Source: Massilia sp. KIM
GTDB taxonomy: Bacteria; Pseudomonadota; Gammaproteobacteria; Burkholderiales; Burkholderiaceae_D
Assembly: GCF_002007115.1 (NCBI RefSeq)
Contig: NZ_MVAD01000001.1
Location: forward strand, 1,054,001-1,118,000
Length of the DNA: 64,000 bases
Direction of reading: 5' to 3'
Made by a program: the position numbers and the translations under genes. Within the stretch, counting starts at the first letter, position 1, and the number at the start of each line of letters is the position of its first letter. A model generated the notes under the pieces. That model saw nothing but the letters and a program-made list of their open reading frames with translations. It was not told the DNA's origin and did not search any database. Of this stretch, positions 44,308-55,447 are shown in pieces.

Positions 44308-45333
44308 CTAACGCCGCACGTCCAGCGAGCCCGAGGCCACCGCCTCGATCTGGGCCCGCGAAGCGGTATTGAAATCTCCTGCGATCGAGTGCTTCATGGC
44401 CGCCGCCGCTAGTCCGAAGCGGGCCGATTCTTCCAGTCCGCGGCCGCGCATCAGTCCATCCAGCACCCCGGCCGCGAAGGCGTCGCCGGTCCCGATCCGG
44501 TCCACGATCTCGTGCAGGTCGAAGGGCCCGGCCACCGCGCAGGCCCCGCGCGCATGCAGCACTCCCTCCAGCTCGTGCTGCTGCACCCCGATCTGGCGCC
44601 GGCGCGTGTAGGCCACGTGGGCCAGCTGCGGGAAGGCCGCGAACGCCGCCTCCACCGCCTCCTGTTCGCGCCCGCCCTCCGCCAGCTCGGGCCTGCCCAG
44701 GACCAGGGCGAAATCGCGCTCGCCCGCGAAGGCCAGGTCGGCCTCGGCCATGAGGCTGCGCAAGGTGGCGGCGCCGTCCTCGCCGCGCGCCGCCCACAGG
44801 CTGGCGCGGTAATTGCCGTCGTAAGAGACCTTGACGCCCAGCGCGCGGGCGGTGCGCATCGCTTCCAGCACGGCGCGCGCCGGCAGTTCGCCGACCGCCG
44901 GCGAAATCCCCGAGACGTGCAGCCAGGTGGCGCCGTCGAGGATCGCCTTCCAGTCGTAGCGCGCCGGGTCGGCCGTCGCGAATGCCGAGCCGGCGCGGTC
45001 GTAGACGATCTCGGAGGGGCGCAGCACCGCGCCCGGGGTCAGGAAGTACAGGCCCATGCGGCCCGGCCCATTCAGCACGGCCGCCGTGTCCACCCCGTGG
45101 GTGCGCAAGGCGTCGCGCGCGATGTCGCCAAGGGCGCTGTCCGGCAGGACCGTCACCATCGATGCCCGGTGGCCGAGGCGGGCCAGGGAGACCGCCACGT
45201 TGGCCTCGGCGCCGCCGGTGCACAGCTCCAGGTGCGAGGCCTGGGGCAGCAGGCGGCCGGCCGGCGCGGACAGGCGCAGCAGCATTTCGCCGAAACAGAT
45301 GATACGGCCGGGGACGGGATGCGACGCGGACAT
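44308..45333 (-). CDS. kdgK: PfkB-family sugar kinase, probable 2-dehydro-3-deoxygluconokinase
   Basis: A 341-residue ribokinase-fold kinase. It begins IICFGEMLLRLSAP, has GGAEANVAVSLARLGHRASMVTVLPDSALGD, an ATP-site GERDFALVLG and the catalytic motif DRIGTGDAFAAGVLDGL. The FGEMLLRLSAP start and TGGAEANVA are typical of KDG kinase, which phosphorylates KDG in glucuronate/pectin catabolism, but other PfkB substrates remain possible. No pectin genes are adjacent. It is divergent from the 2-hydroxyacid dehydrogenase. Confidence 0.86.
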   Translation of the reverse strand: MSASHPVPGRIICFGEMLLRLSAPAGRLLPQASHLELCTGGAEANVAVSLARLGHRASMVTVLPDSALGDIARDALRTHGVDTAAVLNGPGRMGLYFLTPGAVLRPSEIVYDRAGSAFATADPARYDWKAILDGATWLHVSGISPAVGELPARAVLEAMRTARALGVKVSYDGNYRASLWAARGEDGAATLRSLMAEADLAFAGERDFALVLGRPELAEGGREQEAVEAAFAAFPQLAHVAYTRRRQIGVQQHELEGVLHARGACAVAGPFDLHEIVDRIGTGDAFAAGVLDGLMRGRGLEESARFGLAAAAMKHSIAGDFNTASRAQIEAVASGSLDVRR

Positions 45334-45481
45334 GGGGCTCCTCTGGGTGACGTGGTGACGCCGGCCAGTATAGTCGAGGCGGCGCGCATGCTCCAGCCGC
45401 GTCTGGCATACTCCTCGTGTCCGTCACTTTCGGCCTGAGCGCGCGTGCCCGCTTGTCCGCGCCGAAGCCAGCTATCGCCCC

Positions 45482-46432
45482 ATGAAACCCGAACTTCTTG
45501 TCCTCGGCAGCGACTGGCCGGCCCATGTGCTGAGCCAACTGGAACAGCATTTCCACTGCCACTTCCTGGCCCAGGTGCCGCAGGAGCGGCGCGCCGCCGC
45601 GCTCGCCGACATCGGTCCGCGCGTGCGCGCCGTGCTCACCACCGGCACGGTCGGCATCCAGGCCGCGATGCTGCCGGCGCTGCCGGCGCTCGAACTGGTG
45701 GCGGTGAACGGCGTCGGCGTCGACGCGCTGCCGCTGGCGCTGCTGGCCTCCAGAGGCATCGCCGTGACCAACACCCCCGACGTGCTGACCGACGACGTGG
45801 CCGACCTCGCCGTGCTGCTCCTGCTGGCCGCCGTGCGCCGCCTGCCCCAGCTCGACCGTTACGTGCGCGAGGGCCAGTGGGCGCGCGCGGCGCCCCTGGA
45901 GCACGCGCGCAGCCTGAAGGGAAAGGTGGCGGGCATCGTCGGCTACGGACGCATCGGGCAGGCGGTGGCCGCGCGCCTGAAAAGCTTCGGGCTGCGGATC
46001 CGCTATTACCAGCGCAGCCTGGGGCCGGCGCCGGAGCAGCGCAGCGCCTCGCTGCTCGAGCTGGCGCGCGATAGCGACATGCTGGTGCTGTGCATGCCCG
46101 GTGGCGCCCAGACCGAGCGCATGGTCGGCGCCGAGGTGCTGGACGCGCTCGGGCCGGAAGGCACCCTGGTGAATGTCGCACGCGGCTCGGTGGTCGACGA
46201 GGCGGCCCTGGTCGCAGCCCTGCGCGAAGGGCGGCTGGGCGCGGCGGCCCTGGACGTGTTCGAGCACGAGCCCGAGGTTCCCGAAGCGCTGCGCGCGCTG
46301 GCGAACGTGGTGCTCACGCCCCATGTCGGCAGCTTTACGGTCGAGACCCGCCGCGCCATGGGCGATCTGGCGGTGGCCAACCTGCTGGCCCATGCCGAGG
46401 GCAGGCCGCTCCTTACGCCCGTGCGCGCCTGA
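45482..46432 (+). CDS. D-2-hydroxyacid dehydrogenase (glyoxylate/hydroxypyruvate reductase type)
   Basis: A 316-residue NAD(P)-dependent dehydrogenase. The nucleotide motif is KVAGIVGYGRIGQAVAARL; the catalytic Arg lies in VNVARGSVVDE, the Glu in EHEPEVPEAL and the His in LTPHVGSFTVETRRAM. It reduces glyoxylate, hydroxypyruvate or 2-ketogluconate. With the adjacent divergent kdgK, ketogluconate metabolism is a reasonable guess. ATG 45482 starts MKPELLVLGSDW. Confidence 0.9.
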   Translation: MKPELLVLGSDWPAHVLSQLEQHFHCHFLAQVPQERRAAALADIGPRVRAVLTTGTVGIQAAMLPALPALELVAVNGVGVDALPLALLASRGIAVTNTPDVLTDDVADLAVLLLLAAVRRLPQLDRYVREGQWARAAPLEHARSLKGKVAGIVGYGRIGQAVAARLKSFGLRIRYYQRSLGPAPEQRSASLLELARDSDMLVLCMPGGAQTERMVGAEVLDALGPEGTLVNVARGSVVDEAALVAALREGRLGAAALDVFEHEPEVPEALRALANVVLTPHVGSFTVETRRAMGDLAVANLLAHAEGRPLLTPVRA

Positions 46433-46443
46433 CCCAGCCCGCT

Positions 46444-46491
46444 TGCAAACGATATTTGCACCGGGACGCCCCTGTGCAAATTTCCTTTGCA
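46444..46491. repeat. Paired TGCAAA-N5-TTTGCA inverted repeats between convergent genes
   Basis: Two identical-type elements: TGCAAA-CGATA-TTTGCA (46444-46460) and TGCAAA-TTTCC-TTTGCA (46475-46491, extended by G and C outside). Their centres are 31 bp apart, three helical turns. They fill the gap between a gene ending at 46432 and one ending at 46523. Such pairs are usual for operators, but here no start codon is near. Confidence 0.65.
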
Positions 46492-46522
46492 CGCGGGCTG
46501 GAACAGGCGTCCTGGCCCGGAA

Positions 46523-47611
46523 TCAGGGGCGCGCTTCGCGATCCAGCCAGTCGAAGATCGCCGGCCAGATGCGCGCATGCGCGCTGTGCCCGACCAGCAC
46601 GCCCACGTGCTGGAGGTTGACGCCGACGTCGCCCTCGTAATGCAGCAGCAATTTACGCGCGCTGCCCGCTGCGTCGTGGAAGGCCACCATGGCGTCGAGC
46701 GGGATCACCTTGCTGCGCGGGTCGGCCACGCAGGCCAGCGGCTGGCGCAGGTCGGCCGGCCCGATCTTGCGGCCGTCGATGTCGAGGGCGCCGCGCATGA
46801 AGGCGTCCTTGCGGTACAGGTCCTCGACGATTTCGGTGAAGAGCCGCCCCGGCAGCGGGAATTCGTCGTGCGACCAGCGCTCGACCCGCATGTGGTTGGC
46901 CAGCGCCTGCGGGTTGGCCATGGACAGGAAGCGGTCCACCATGCGTTCGAGCTGGAAGGCCTGGGGCTCGGCCATCGCGCTCATCATGTTGAGGAACATG
47001 CCGGGCACCTGGCGGTAGGTTTCGGCGATGGCGCGCGCATGCGGCACCTGCCGGATCAGCTTGTGGAAGCAGCAGGACTCGGGATCGACGTGCAGGGGCG
47101 ACTCCAGCAGCACGGTCGCGCGCAGGTGCTCGGGATGCATGGCGCTGTAGATCGCGGCGAGGATGCCGCCCAGCGAGTGGCCGGCGATGACGGCCTGGCG
47201 CTGGCCGCTGTCCTGGGCCATCACCTCGCGGCAGACGCCCAGCAGGTAGTGGCCGTAGTCGTCCAGGCCGAAATGGTCCTTGTCTTCCGGCACCGGCACC
47301 CATTCCGCCAGGTAGACCTGGTAGCCGCGCTGCAGCCAGCGCTGGACCACGCTGACCTGGGGCGCCAGGTCCCAGATGTAGGAACGCTTGATCGGGGCCG
47401 GCACCAGCAGCACCGCCGGGCCGTCGGGCTGGGCGCCTTCGTAGCGCCGGACATTGAGGCCGGTTTCGCTGTGCAGCACGGTCGACGGCGTCTGCTGGGG
47501 GCCGTAGCCGGCCCGCTCCAGCATCTTGCCGCGCGCCTGGCGCGAGCGGTCCATGTTCTTGAGGGCCTGGGCCCCGAGGGTGTTCAGGTAGTTCCAGCTT
47601 GTGGCGTACAT
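46523..47611 (-). CDS. PHA-synthase-like alpha/beta hydrolase
   Basis: A 362-residue protein. It starts YATSWNYLNTLGAQALKNMDRSRQARGKML. It has PAVLLVPAPIKRSYIWDLAPQVSVVQRWLQRGYQVYLAEW, which is very like class III PHA synthase (PhaC). The nucleophile is AGHSLGGI with Ser in place of the synthase Cys, so it should be a hydrolase or depolymerase rather than a polymerase. The final His is in NLQHVGVLVGHSAH. ATG 47611 is preceded by GAGGTCGCC. No phasin or PHA genes are adjacent. Confidence 0.8.
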   Translation of the reverse strand: MYATSWNYLNTLGAQALKNMDRSRQARGKMLERAGYGPQQTPSTVLHSETGLNVRRYEGAQPDGPAVLLVPAPIKRSYIWDLAPQVSVVQRWLQRGYQVYLAEWVPVPEDKDHFGLDDYGHYLLGVCREVMAQDSGQRQAVIAGHSLGGILAAIYSAMHPEHLRATVLLESPLHVDPESCCFHKLIRQVPHARAIAETYRQVPGMFLNMMSAMAEPQAFQLERMVDRFLSMANPQALANHMRVERWSHDEFPLPGRLFTEIVEDLYRKDAFMRGALDIDGRKIGPADLRQPLACVADPRSKVIPLDAMVAFHDAAGSARKLLLHYEGDVGVNLQHVGVLVGHSAHARIWPAIFDWLDREARP

Positions 47612-47781
47612 GGCGACCTCGTCGGATTCGGAACCCCAAGACTCTACGCCGTTTCTGCTTCGCTTCCAACCGTGTTCCAATTGAACGCCGCCGCGCCTTG
47701 CGGTGGGCCAAATACCGCCCTCGCCGGAAGGCTGCTAGCATTGGAACAAGGCATCCCCTTACCCGGATTGGGTCGATAACC

Positions 47782-48144
47782 ATGCTCTACCGCATCCTGG
47801 CCGACGCAGTCCTGCTGCTGCACCTCGGCTTCATCCTCTTCGTCGTGTTCGGCGCCCTGCTGGTGGCGCGCCGGCGCGGCCTGATGCCGGCCCACCTGCT
47901 GGCGGCGGTGTGGGGCGTCGGCATCGAAGTCACGCGCGCGGTCTGCCCGCTCACCCATGTCGAGAACGCGCTGCGCCGCAGGGCGGGCGGCTCCGGCTAC
48001 GAGGGCGGCTTCATCGAGCATTACCTGTTGCCGCTGATCTATCCGCCGGGCCTCGACCCCGGTTTCCAGTACCTGCTGGCGGCTACGGTGCTCGTGATCA
48101 ATGTTGCTCTGTACACATGGATCCTGCGCCGACGCCGCGCCTGA
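47782..48144 (+). CDS. DUF2784 membrane protein
   Basis: A 120-residue protein with three hydrophobic helices. The family pattern is clear: LADAVLLLHLGFILFVVFGALLV, AVWGVGIEVTRAVCPLTHVENALRRRAG, GYEGGFIEHYLLPLIYP. The function is unknown. ATG 47782 is used because the longer frame upstream is Arg-rich and overlaps the divergent gene. It is convergent with the ABC permease gene with only four bases between. Confidence 0.9.
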   Translation: MLYRILADAVLLLHLGFILFVVFGALLVARRRGLMPAHLLAAVWGVGIEVTRAVCPLTHVENALRRRAGGSGYEGGFIEHYLLPLIYPPGLDPGFQYLLAATVLVINVALYTWILRRRRA

Positions 48145-48148
48145 GGGC

Positions 48149-50554
48149 TTATTCGCGCAGCGCCTGGGCCGGACGAATGCGCATTGCCGCCAGTGCGTGG
48201 CGCGCCGTCGAGCCCAGCGCCACCAGACAGGCGATCGCCAGCGCCGCGCCCACGGTCCAGGCGCCGATCGGCGCGCGCTCCATGAAGCTGGCCAGGTAGC
48301 GCGTGATGGCGACATAGGCCAGCGGCAGGCCGATCAGGGCGCCCACGCCCAGAAGGAGCGCGAACTCGCGCCCGACCAGGCGCCCGATCGCCGCGTTGCC
48401 GGCGCCATACAGCTTGCGCAGCACGATTTCGCGCGCGCGCCGCTGCACGCTGTAGGCCGCCAGCACGTAGATGCCGAAGGCGGCGATGGCGGTCGCGATC
48501 ACGCTCGACGCGGCCAGCAGCTTGGCCAGGCGCAAATCGTCGGCGTAGTTGAGGGCGAACAGGCTGGCGGCGCGCTTGACCTCCAGCACGTCGTTGGGGA
48601 AGTAGCGCGGCCACAGTTCCTCGATCGCCTGGCGCACCGCCCCCTGGCGCGCGTCGGTGCGCACCGTGAAGGTGCCCACCCGTTCGTGCAGGATGTAGAG
48701 GGTGTCCTGCATCTCTTCGCGCGCCGAGCGGTGGCGGATGTCGGGCACCACGCCGATCACCTGCATCGGCGCGTACGAGCCGTCCGGCACGCCCACGTAT
48801 TTGCCGACCGCGTCCTCGGCGCTGGCGAAGCCGAGCTTGTGCACCGCGGCCAGGTTGATCACCAGCCTGTCGCGGTCCTGCAGCTTGTCGCGCGCCGGGT
48901 CGTACAGGCGGCCCGCGAGCGGCGCCAGGCCGTACACGCCGAAGAACTCGGGGCTGACCAGCGAGGTGCTGATCTCCACCGCGTCGCCGCCGTCGCGCTT
49001 GAAGGCGCCGCTGTTGTAGTTGACCGTCACCGGCGTGTCGCTCTCGGCCACGCCGGTCACGCCCGGCACCCGCAGCAGGGCGTCGCGGAAGGCGCGCACA
49101 TTGGCGCTGCGCATGTCGCCGGACGTCTCGACGATGAGCAGGGGATCGGGGTCGAAGCCTGGATACAGGCTGCTGGCGTAGCGGGTCTGCCAGGCCACCG
49201 CCAGGGTCATGCCGATCAGGCCCATGGCGGTGGCGAACTGCAGCACCGTCAGCACCCGGCGCAGGCGCAGCCCGCCCACGGTCTCGCTGTTGCCGCGTCC
49301 CTGGAGGGCGGCGGTCGGATGCACCTTGAGGGCCGAGAAGGTCGGGTAGGCGCCGGCCAGCATTCCGAGCAGCACGCCCAGGCTCAGCGACAGGCCGAGC
49401 GAGAGCGGGGTGAACATCCGGTCCAGCCTGCGCTGCACCAGGTCGGCGAACACCGGCAGCAGCAGCCAGGCCAGCAGCAGGCCGATCAGGGTCGCCACCA
49501 GGCAGACCAGGATGGACTCGGCCAGGAACTGGCGGCTGACCGCGCCGGCGCCCGCGCCCAGCACCTTGCGCACCGCGATCTCGCGCTGGCGGCGCAGGGT
49601 GCGCACCGTGGCCAGGTTGACGTAGTTGGTGGCGGCCAGCGCCAGGATCAGGAGCGCCACGGCGGCCAGGCCGAAGATGGTCTGGCGGTCGCCGTGGCGG
49701 GTCGGCTCGCCGCGGGTGTCCGGGTCGAGATAGGCCTCGGCCAGCGGACCGAGACGGAAGTCGATCAGGTCGCGCCCGTTGAGGGCCGCGATCTGGTCCG
49801 GCGTCTGGCGCTGGTAGAAACTGGAGGCCAGCATGGCGCGCCGCACCGCGTCCAGCACCTGCCGGGCGTCGGCGCTGGAAGCCAGCTTGACGTAGACCTG
49901 GCCGTGCGAGGAGCCCCAGTTGGTGGTCACCAGCTGGCGGTATTCCTCGTCCCAGATGCTGGTGCCGATTCCGGCCAGGATCCCGAAGGGCAGGGTGGTG
50001 GCGGCCGGCGGGTCTTCCAGCACGGCGGCGATGCGGTAGGGGCGCCCGCCCACATGCACGGTCTTGCCGAGGGCGTCGATGCTGCCGAACAGCTTGACGG
50101 CGGTCTCGCGCGTCAGCGCCAGGGTGTCGGGCCGCGCCAGCGCTTCCTCCAGGTTGCCGGCCAGGACGGGCGGCTGGAAGATCTTGCGGAAGTCCGGATC
50201 GACCACGGTCAGCTGCATGGTCTGGACCTCGCTGCCGAGCTTCACGTTGATGTCGCGCTGGATGTAGGCCGCAGCCAGCACCGGCACCCCGCTGCCCACC
50301 ACGGCCTCGCGCGCGCGCAGGCTGCTGGCGTCGCTCCAGCGGCCGCTCGCGCCCGGGTTGTTCCAGCGCTGCATAAGGCGATAGACCTGCTCGCGCTCGG
50401 GCACGTGCCGGTCGTAGGACAGCGAATGGACCACGTAGCCGAGCAGCAGGAAGCAGGCGGCGAAGCCCACCGCCAGGCCCAGGATCACCACCGCCGAGTA
50501 GGCCGGTTCCTTGACCAGCAGGCGCCAGCCGATGCGGAAGTCGCGCAGGTTCAT
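48149..50554 (-). CDS. MacB-type ABC transporter permease (FtsX family)
   Basis: An 801-residue permease with two MacB_PCD/FtsX modules. TM1 is PAYSAVVILGLAVGFAACFLLLG, followed by a large periplasmic domain, then FGLAAVALLILALAATNYVNLATVRTLRRQREIAVRKVLGAGAG, and a second copy ending ALIGLPLAYVAITRYLA and ACLVALGSTARHALAAMRIRPAQALRE. Members move antibiotics, peptides or lipids across the envelope with an ATPase. ATG 50554 has GGAGCGCCGCC; the alternative ATG 50569 overlaps the ATPase stop. It is the last gene of the sigma-54 operon. Confidence 0.92.
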   Translation of the reverse strand: MNLRDFRIGWRLLVKEPAYSAVVILGLAVGFAACFLLLGYVVHSLSYDRHVPEREQVYRLMQRWNNPGASGRWSDASSLRAREAVVGSGVPVLAAAYIQRDINVKLGSEVQTMQLTVVDPDFRKIFQPPVLAGNLEEALARPDTLALTRETAVKLFGSIDALGKTVHVGGRPYRIAAVLEDPPAATTLPFGILAGIGTSIWDEEYRQLVTTNWGSSHGQVYVKLASSADARQVLDAVRRAMLASSFYQRQTPDQIAALNGRDLIDFRLGPLAEAYLDPDTRGEPTRHGDRQTIFGLAAVALLILALAATNYVNLATVRTLRRQREIAVRKVLGAGAGAVSRQFLAESILVCLVATLIGLLLAWLLLPVFADLVQRRLDRMFTPLSLGLSLSLGVLLGMLAGAYPTFSALKVHPTAALQGRGNSETVGGLRLRRVLTVLQFATAMGLIGMTLAVAWQTRYASSLYPGFDPDPLLIVETSGDMRSANVRAFRDALLRVPGVTGVAESDTPVTVNYNSGAFKRDGGDAVEISTSLVSPEFFGVYGLAPLAGRLYDPARDKLQDRDRLVINLAAVHKLGFASAEDAVGKYVGVPDGSYAPMQVIGVVPDIRHRSAREEMQDTLYILHERVGTFTVRTDARQGAVRQAIEELWPRYFPNDVLEVKRAASLFALNYADDLRLAKLLAASSVIATAIAAFGIYVLAAYSVQRRAREIVLRKLYGAGNAAIGRLVGREFALLLGVGALIGLPLAYVAITRYLASFMERAPIGAWTVGAALAIACLVALGSTARHALAAMRIRPAQALRE

Positions 50555-50565
50555 GGCGGCGCTCC

Positions 50566-51246
50566 TCATGCCGCCTGCAGCGCGTCGACCACCACGCGCC
50601 CGTCGAGCAGGTGCAGGGTGCGCGAGGCCTGGGCCGCGTGGGCCGGCGAGTGGGTCACCATCACCACCGTCGTGCCCTCGGCGTTGATGGCGCGCAGCAG
50701 GCGCATCACCTCGTCGCCATGGGCGGTGTCGAGGTTGCCGGTCGGTTCGTCGGCCAGCAGCATGGCCGGCCTGGCCACGAGGGCGCGCGCGATCGCCACG
50801 CGCTGCTGCTGGCCGCCGGAGAGCTGGGACGGGCGATGCCGCGCGCGGTGGGCCACGCCCAGCCGCTCCAGCATGGCCTCCACGCGGCGGCGGCGCTCAG
50901 CCGCCGGGGTGCCGGTGTACTCGAGGGCCAGCTCCACGTTCTCGTAGACGCTCAGCTCCTCGATCAGGTTGAAGCTCTGGAAGATGAAGCCGACCTTGCC
51001 GCGGCGCAGCGCGTTCAGCCGCGCTTCGCTCCAGCCGGCCACGTTCTGCCCCTCGAACCAGTAGGCCCCCGCGGTCGGCACGTCGAGCAGGCCGAGCACG
51101 GAGAGCAGGGTGGACTTGCCGCAGCCGGAAGGGCCGGTGATGGCGACGTACTCGCCGGCGGCGATCTCGAGGTCGATGCGGTCGAGCGCGGTGGTCTGGA
51201 CTTCGCCCGCGACGTGGATCTTGCTGACGCCTGATAGTTTGAGCAT
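50566..51246 (-). CDS. ABC transporter ATP-binding protein (MacB/LolD type)
   Basis: A 226-residue ATPase. Walker A is [20 protein letters not shown], the Q-loop [14 protein letters not shown], the signature [15 protein letters not shown], Walker [12 protein letters not shown] and the H-loop [11 protein letters not shown]. It energises the permease encoded 11 bases downstream. ATG 51246 follows CCAAGGAAACAGC. It is the middle gene between adaptor and permease, all read leftward. Confidence 0.95.
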   Translation of the reverse strand: MLKLSGVSKIHVAGEVQTTALDRIDLEIAAGEYVAITGPSGCGKSTLLSVLGLLDVPTAGAYWFEGQNVAGWSEARLNALRRGKVGFIFQSFNLIEELSVYENVELALEYTGTPAAERRRRVEAMLERLGVAHRARHRPSQLSGGQQQRVAIARALVARPAMLLADEPTGNLDTAHGDEVMRLLRAINAEGTTVVMVTHSPAHAAQASRTLHLLDGRVVVDALQAA

Positions 51247-51272
51247 GCTGTTTCCTTGGTGAGTATGGGATC

Positions 51273-52556
51273 TTAACGTGTGATCCGGAGCTGTTCGGCC
51301 TTGCCGAAGGGCTGGTAACTGGAGACGATGACCTGCTCGCCGGCCTTGAGGCCGGACAGGACTTCGACCTGGCTGTTGTTGCGCCGGCCCAGGCGCAGGC
51401 TGCGCCTCTCGGCGTGCGCGCCACCGGCGTCGAGCACGAAGGCCCAGGCGCCGCCGCTGTCGTTAATGAAGGCGCCGGTGGGCAGGAGCAGGGCCTGGGC
51501 CGGTTCGCCCAGGCTCAGGCGGGCGTCCAGGCTCTGGCCGGGGCTGATGACGGGCGGCTGTTCGCCGGTGAACACCAGCTCCGCCGTGAAGCGGCCCTCG
51601 CGGATCTGCGGAAAGACCGCATGCACCGTCACCGGATAGCGGGCCTCGCCCTGGGTGACGCTGCCCTGCAGGCCGGTCTTCACGCGGCTCAGGTAGAACT
51701 CGTCGATCTGCACCCTGAGCTTGAAGCGGCGCGGGTCGTCGATGCGGCCGATGTGCTGGTCGGGGCGCACGGTCTGGCCGACCTGGAGGCGGAAATCGGC
51801 CAGCATGCCGTCGGCCGGGGCGCGCACCGCCAGCGCCTCGACGGTGGCGTCGACCAGCTGCAGCCCGGAGCGCAGGCCGCGGATCGCGCTTTCCATCTGC
51901 TGCAGGCCCTGCTGGCGCACGCGCTCCTCGGTCGCCACGCTGTCGCGCTCGACCCGCAGGGCGCGCCTTTGCTGGGCCAGCTTGTCGGCCGACTCTTCCA
52001 GCGCGACGGCGGAGATGAAACCCTGGGCCGCGAGCCGGGTATTGCGGGCGTGCTGCTTTTCGGCCTGTTCGAGCGCGAACTCGAGGTCGGCGATGCGGCG
52101 CTGGTGGTCGGTGCGGCCGGCTTCGCGCGCCACCTGCAGGTTGGCCAGGTTGGAAATCTGCTGGGCGTGTTCGGCCTGGCGTTCGAGCAGCTCGAGGTTG
52201 CGCTGCGGGTTCGACAGGCGAAAAAGGAGCTGACCTTTTTTGACGGCGTGGCCGTCCTGCACGAACACCTCTTCGACCCGGCCCGATTCGACCGAGTCGA
52301 GCATGATGGAATTGAGCGGCTCGGCGCTGGCGCGCACCACGATGTCGTCGCGGAAGATGCCGGGGGTGGCGCGGGCGATGCGCAGGTCTTGCGCCGCCAC
52401 CTCCAGGCCGCGCGGCATCGCCTGCCAGCCGGCCCAGGCCAGCACGGCCAGCAGGGCGGCCGCGAGGCCAAGGCGTGCATAGGTCCTGGCGCGGCGCCTG
52501 GGCAGCGGCGCGTCCATCGCGGCCCCGGTCACGGCATGGGAAGGAGGTCGGTCCAT
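51273..52556 (-). CDS. Efflux periplasmic adaptor (HlyD/MacA family)
   Basis: A 427-residue membrane fusion protein. N-terminal anchor [21 protein letters not shown], then the lipoyl half with [26 protein letters not shown], a coiled-coil hairpin of about 110 residues ([13 protein letters not shown] to [16 protein letters not shown]), [18 protein letters not shown] and a beta-barrel. It joins the permease to an outer-membrane channel that is not encoded here. ATG 52556 has GAGGACCACC. It is the first gene of the sigma-54 operon. Confidence 0.92.
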   Translation of the reverse strand: MDRPPSHAVTGAAMDAPLPRRRARTYARLGLAAALLAVLAWAGWQAMPRGLEVAAQDLRIARATPGIFRDDIVVRASAEPLNSIMLDSVESGRVEEVFVQDGHAVKKGQLLFRLSNPQRNLELLERQAEHAQQISNLANLQVAREAGRTDHQRRIADLEFALEQAEKQHARNTRLAAQGFISAVALEESADKLAQQRRALRVERDSVATEERVRQQGLQQMESAIRGLRSGLQLVDATVEALAVRAPADGMLADFRLQVGQTVRPDQHIGRIDDPRRFKLRVQIDEFYLSRVKTGLQGSVTQGEARYPVTVHAVFPQIREGRFTAELVFTGEQPPVISPGQSLDARLSLGEPAQALLLPTGAFINDSGGAWAFVLDAGGAHAERRSLRLGRRNNSQVEVLSGLKAGEQVIVSSYQPFGKAEQLRITR

Positions 52557-52587
52557 GGTGGTCCTCGAAACGAAATACACGGGCTTT

Positions 52588-52603
52588 TGCAAGCTCCGTG
52601 CCA
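52588..52603 (-). promoter_or_regulatory. Sigma-54 (-24/-12) promoter of the ABC efflux operon
   Basis: Read on the minus strand: TGGCACGGAGCTTGCA, with GG and GC separated by exactly 10 bases, matching the RpoN consensus TGGCACG-N4-TTGC. It lies about 32 bases upstream of the adaptor ATG. No other site in the region fits as well. Confidence 0.88.
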
Positions 52604-52644
52604 CCCGCTCCAGCGGGCGCTTTGGGCCGCGTTCTCGCGCGAAG

Positions 52645-52684
52645 TGTCCGGATCCGGACAGGTGGCGGTGTGCGCATCCGGACA
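52645..52684. promoter_or_regulatory. Upstream activator sites TGTCCG-GATC-CGGACA
   Basis: TGTCCGGATCCGGACA (52645-52660) is a perfect 16-bp palindrome. A second copy, TGTGCGCATCCGGACA (52669-52684), matches 14 of 16. Their centres are 24 bp apart. They are 41-81 bp upstream of the sigma-54 -24 element and before the divergent NtrC-type gene, ideal for enhancer binding. Confidence 0.82.
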
Positions 52685-52752
52685 GGTGTGCGCGGCCCGT
52701 CGCCGGGGCCGCGCGGCGCTGCTAGAATGGCGCACCAACCCTGCCGGACGCC

Positions 52753-54097
<1,345 letters not shown>

Positions 54098-54108
<11 letters not shown>

Positions 54109-55333
54109 CGCGGTCTTGAAGGCGGGGATGGCGCTCGGCCTGCTCGGCGTCGCCGCGCTGTCCTTCGCCGCCGGCGCCCAGCACGAGTCGCCGCGCCTGG
54201 CGGTGCTGTGCGTGCTCGCGGCCCTGCCTTTCGCCGCGCTGCTGTGGCGTTGCGGCGCACGCTTGCTGGCCTTGCGCAGCGCGCCTGCGCCGCGCCAGGG
54301 CAGCGCGCTCAACATCGAGCAGCAAAGCCTGGTCGACAACGCGCTGGCGCTGGAAGCGCGCCTGGAATTCGCGCCGATCGCCCTGTTCCTGATCGAGGGC
54401 GGGGCCGGCGAGGGCGCGGTCACCCCGCTCAATGCCAACGCCCGCAAGCTGGGCGCACCGGGCCGGGCCACGGACCGCGCGGAGCTCTACCGCCAGCTCG
54501 CCTCCCAGACTGCCGAGCGGCGCGCCATGATGCAGTTCGAGACCGAGCGCGGCGCCGAGCGTGCGCTGGTCGCGGTGGCCTCCGTGGCGCTCCAGGGGCG
54601 GGCGCAGCGCCTCGCGGCCCTGATGCCGGTCGAGAGCGAACTGGAGGCGGAAGCGCTGAACGCCTGGCGCCAGCTGGTGCACGTGCTGACCCACGAGATC
54701 ATGAATTCCCTGACGCCGGTGGCCTCGCTTTCGCACACGGCCTACGACCTGTTGCGCGAGGAGGGCGGGGCGCTGGATCCGGGCGTGCACGCCGACCTCG
54801 GCACGGCGCTCGATGCGATCCGCCGCCGCGCCGACAGCCTGGTCGATTTCGTGGCCAGCTACCGCAGCCTGTCGAATGTGCCGCCCGCCAACCCGGAGCG
54901 CATCCGCGTGAGCGAGATGTTCGAGCGGGTGGGCGCGCTGGTCGGCCCGCTGTGGCGTGCCCGCGGCGGGCAGGTGCACTTCTCGGTGGAGCCGGCGTCG
55001 ATGGAGCTGGTGGCGGATCCCGGCCAACTCGAACAGGCTTTGATCAACCTGCTCAAGAACGCCTTCGAGGCCAGCGCCGGGGTCGAAGGCGCGCAGGCCT
55101 GGGTCAGCGCGCGCCTGGTGCGCGGGGCGCGCCTGCGCATCGAGGTGCGGGACGAAGGCCCAGGGGTGCCGGAAGCGGCCGTGCCCCACATCTTCACGCC
55201 TTTCTACACCACCAAGAAGCAGGGCGGCGGCATCGGCCTGGCGATGGTGCGCCACCTGGTGCACGCCAACGGCGGCACGGTGCGTTATGCCCGGCCGCTG
55301 GGCAAGGGAGCGCGCTTCATCATCAGCTTCTAG
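54098..55333 (+). CDS. Sensor histidine kinase (NtrY/PrsK-like)
   Basis: A 411-residue kinase. Two membrane helices lie at about 8-25 and 35-57, with no long periplasmic loop, so the signal is probably sensed in the membrane or cytoplasm. A PAS-like segment (~80-180) precedes the H-box [17 protein letters not shown]. The ATPase part has [18 protein letters not shown] and [18 protein letters not shown]. It overlaps the response regulator gene by 11 bases and should phosphorylate it to induce the ABC operon. Possible inducers are envelope stress or a peptide antibiotic. Confidence 0.92.
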
Positions 55334-55447
55334 CGCGCGGCAGATGAGGCCACCCTTGCGCTAAGCGGGCGACATGGAGGTGCGGGACGGTGGATAATGT
55401 CGGGCACAATATTTGTCCATGAAACGGCTTTATTTCGAAGGGAATGT

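Noticed and set aside
48101..50947. 948-codon plus frame
   Set aside because: Antisense shadow of the ABC permease, His/Gln/Arg-rich, no recognisable domain.
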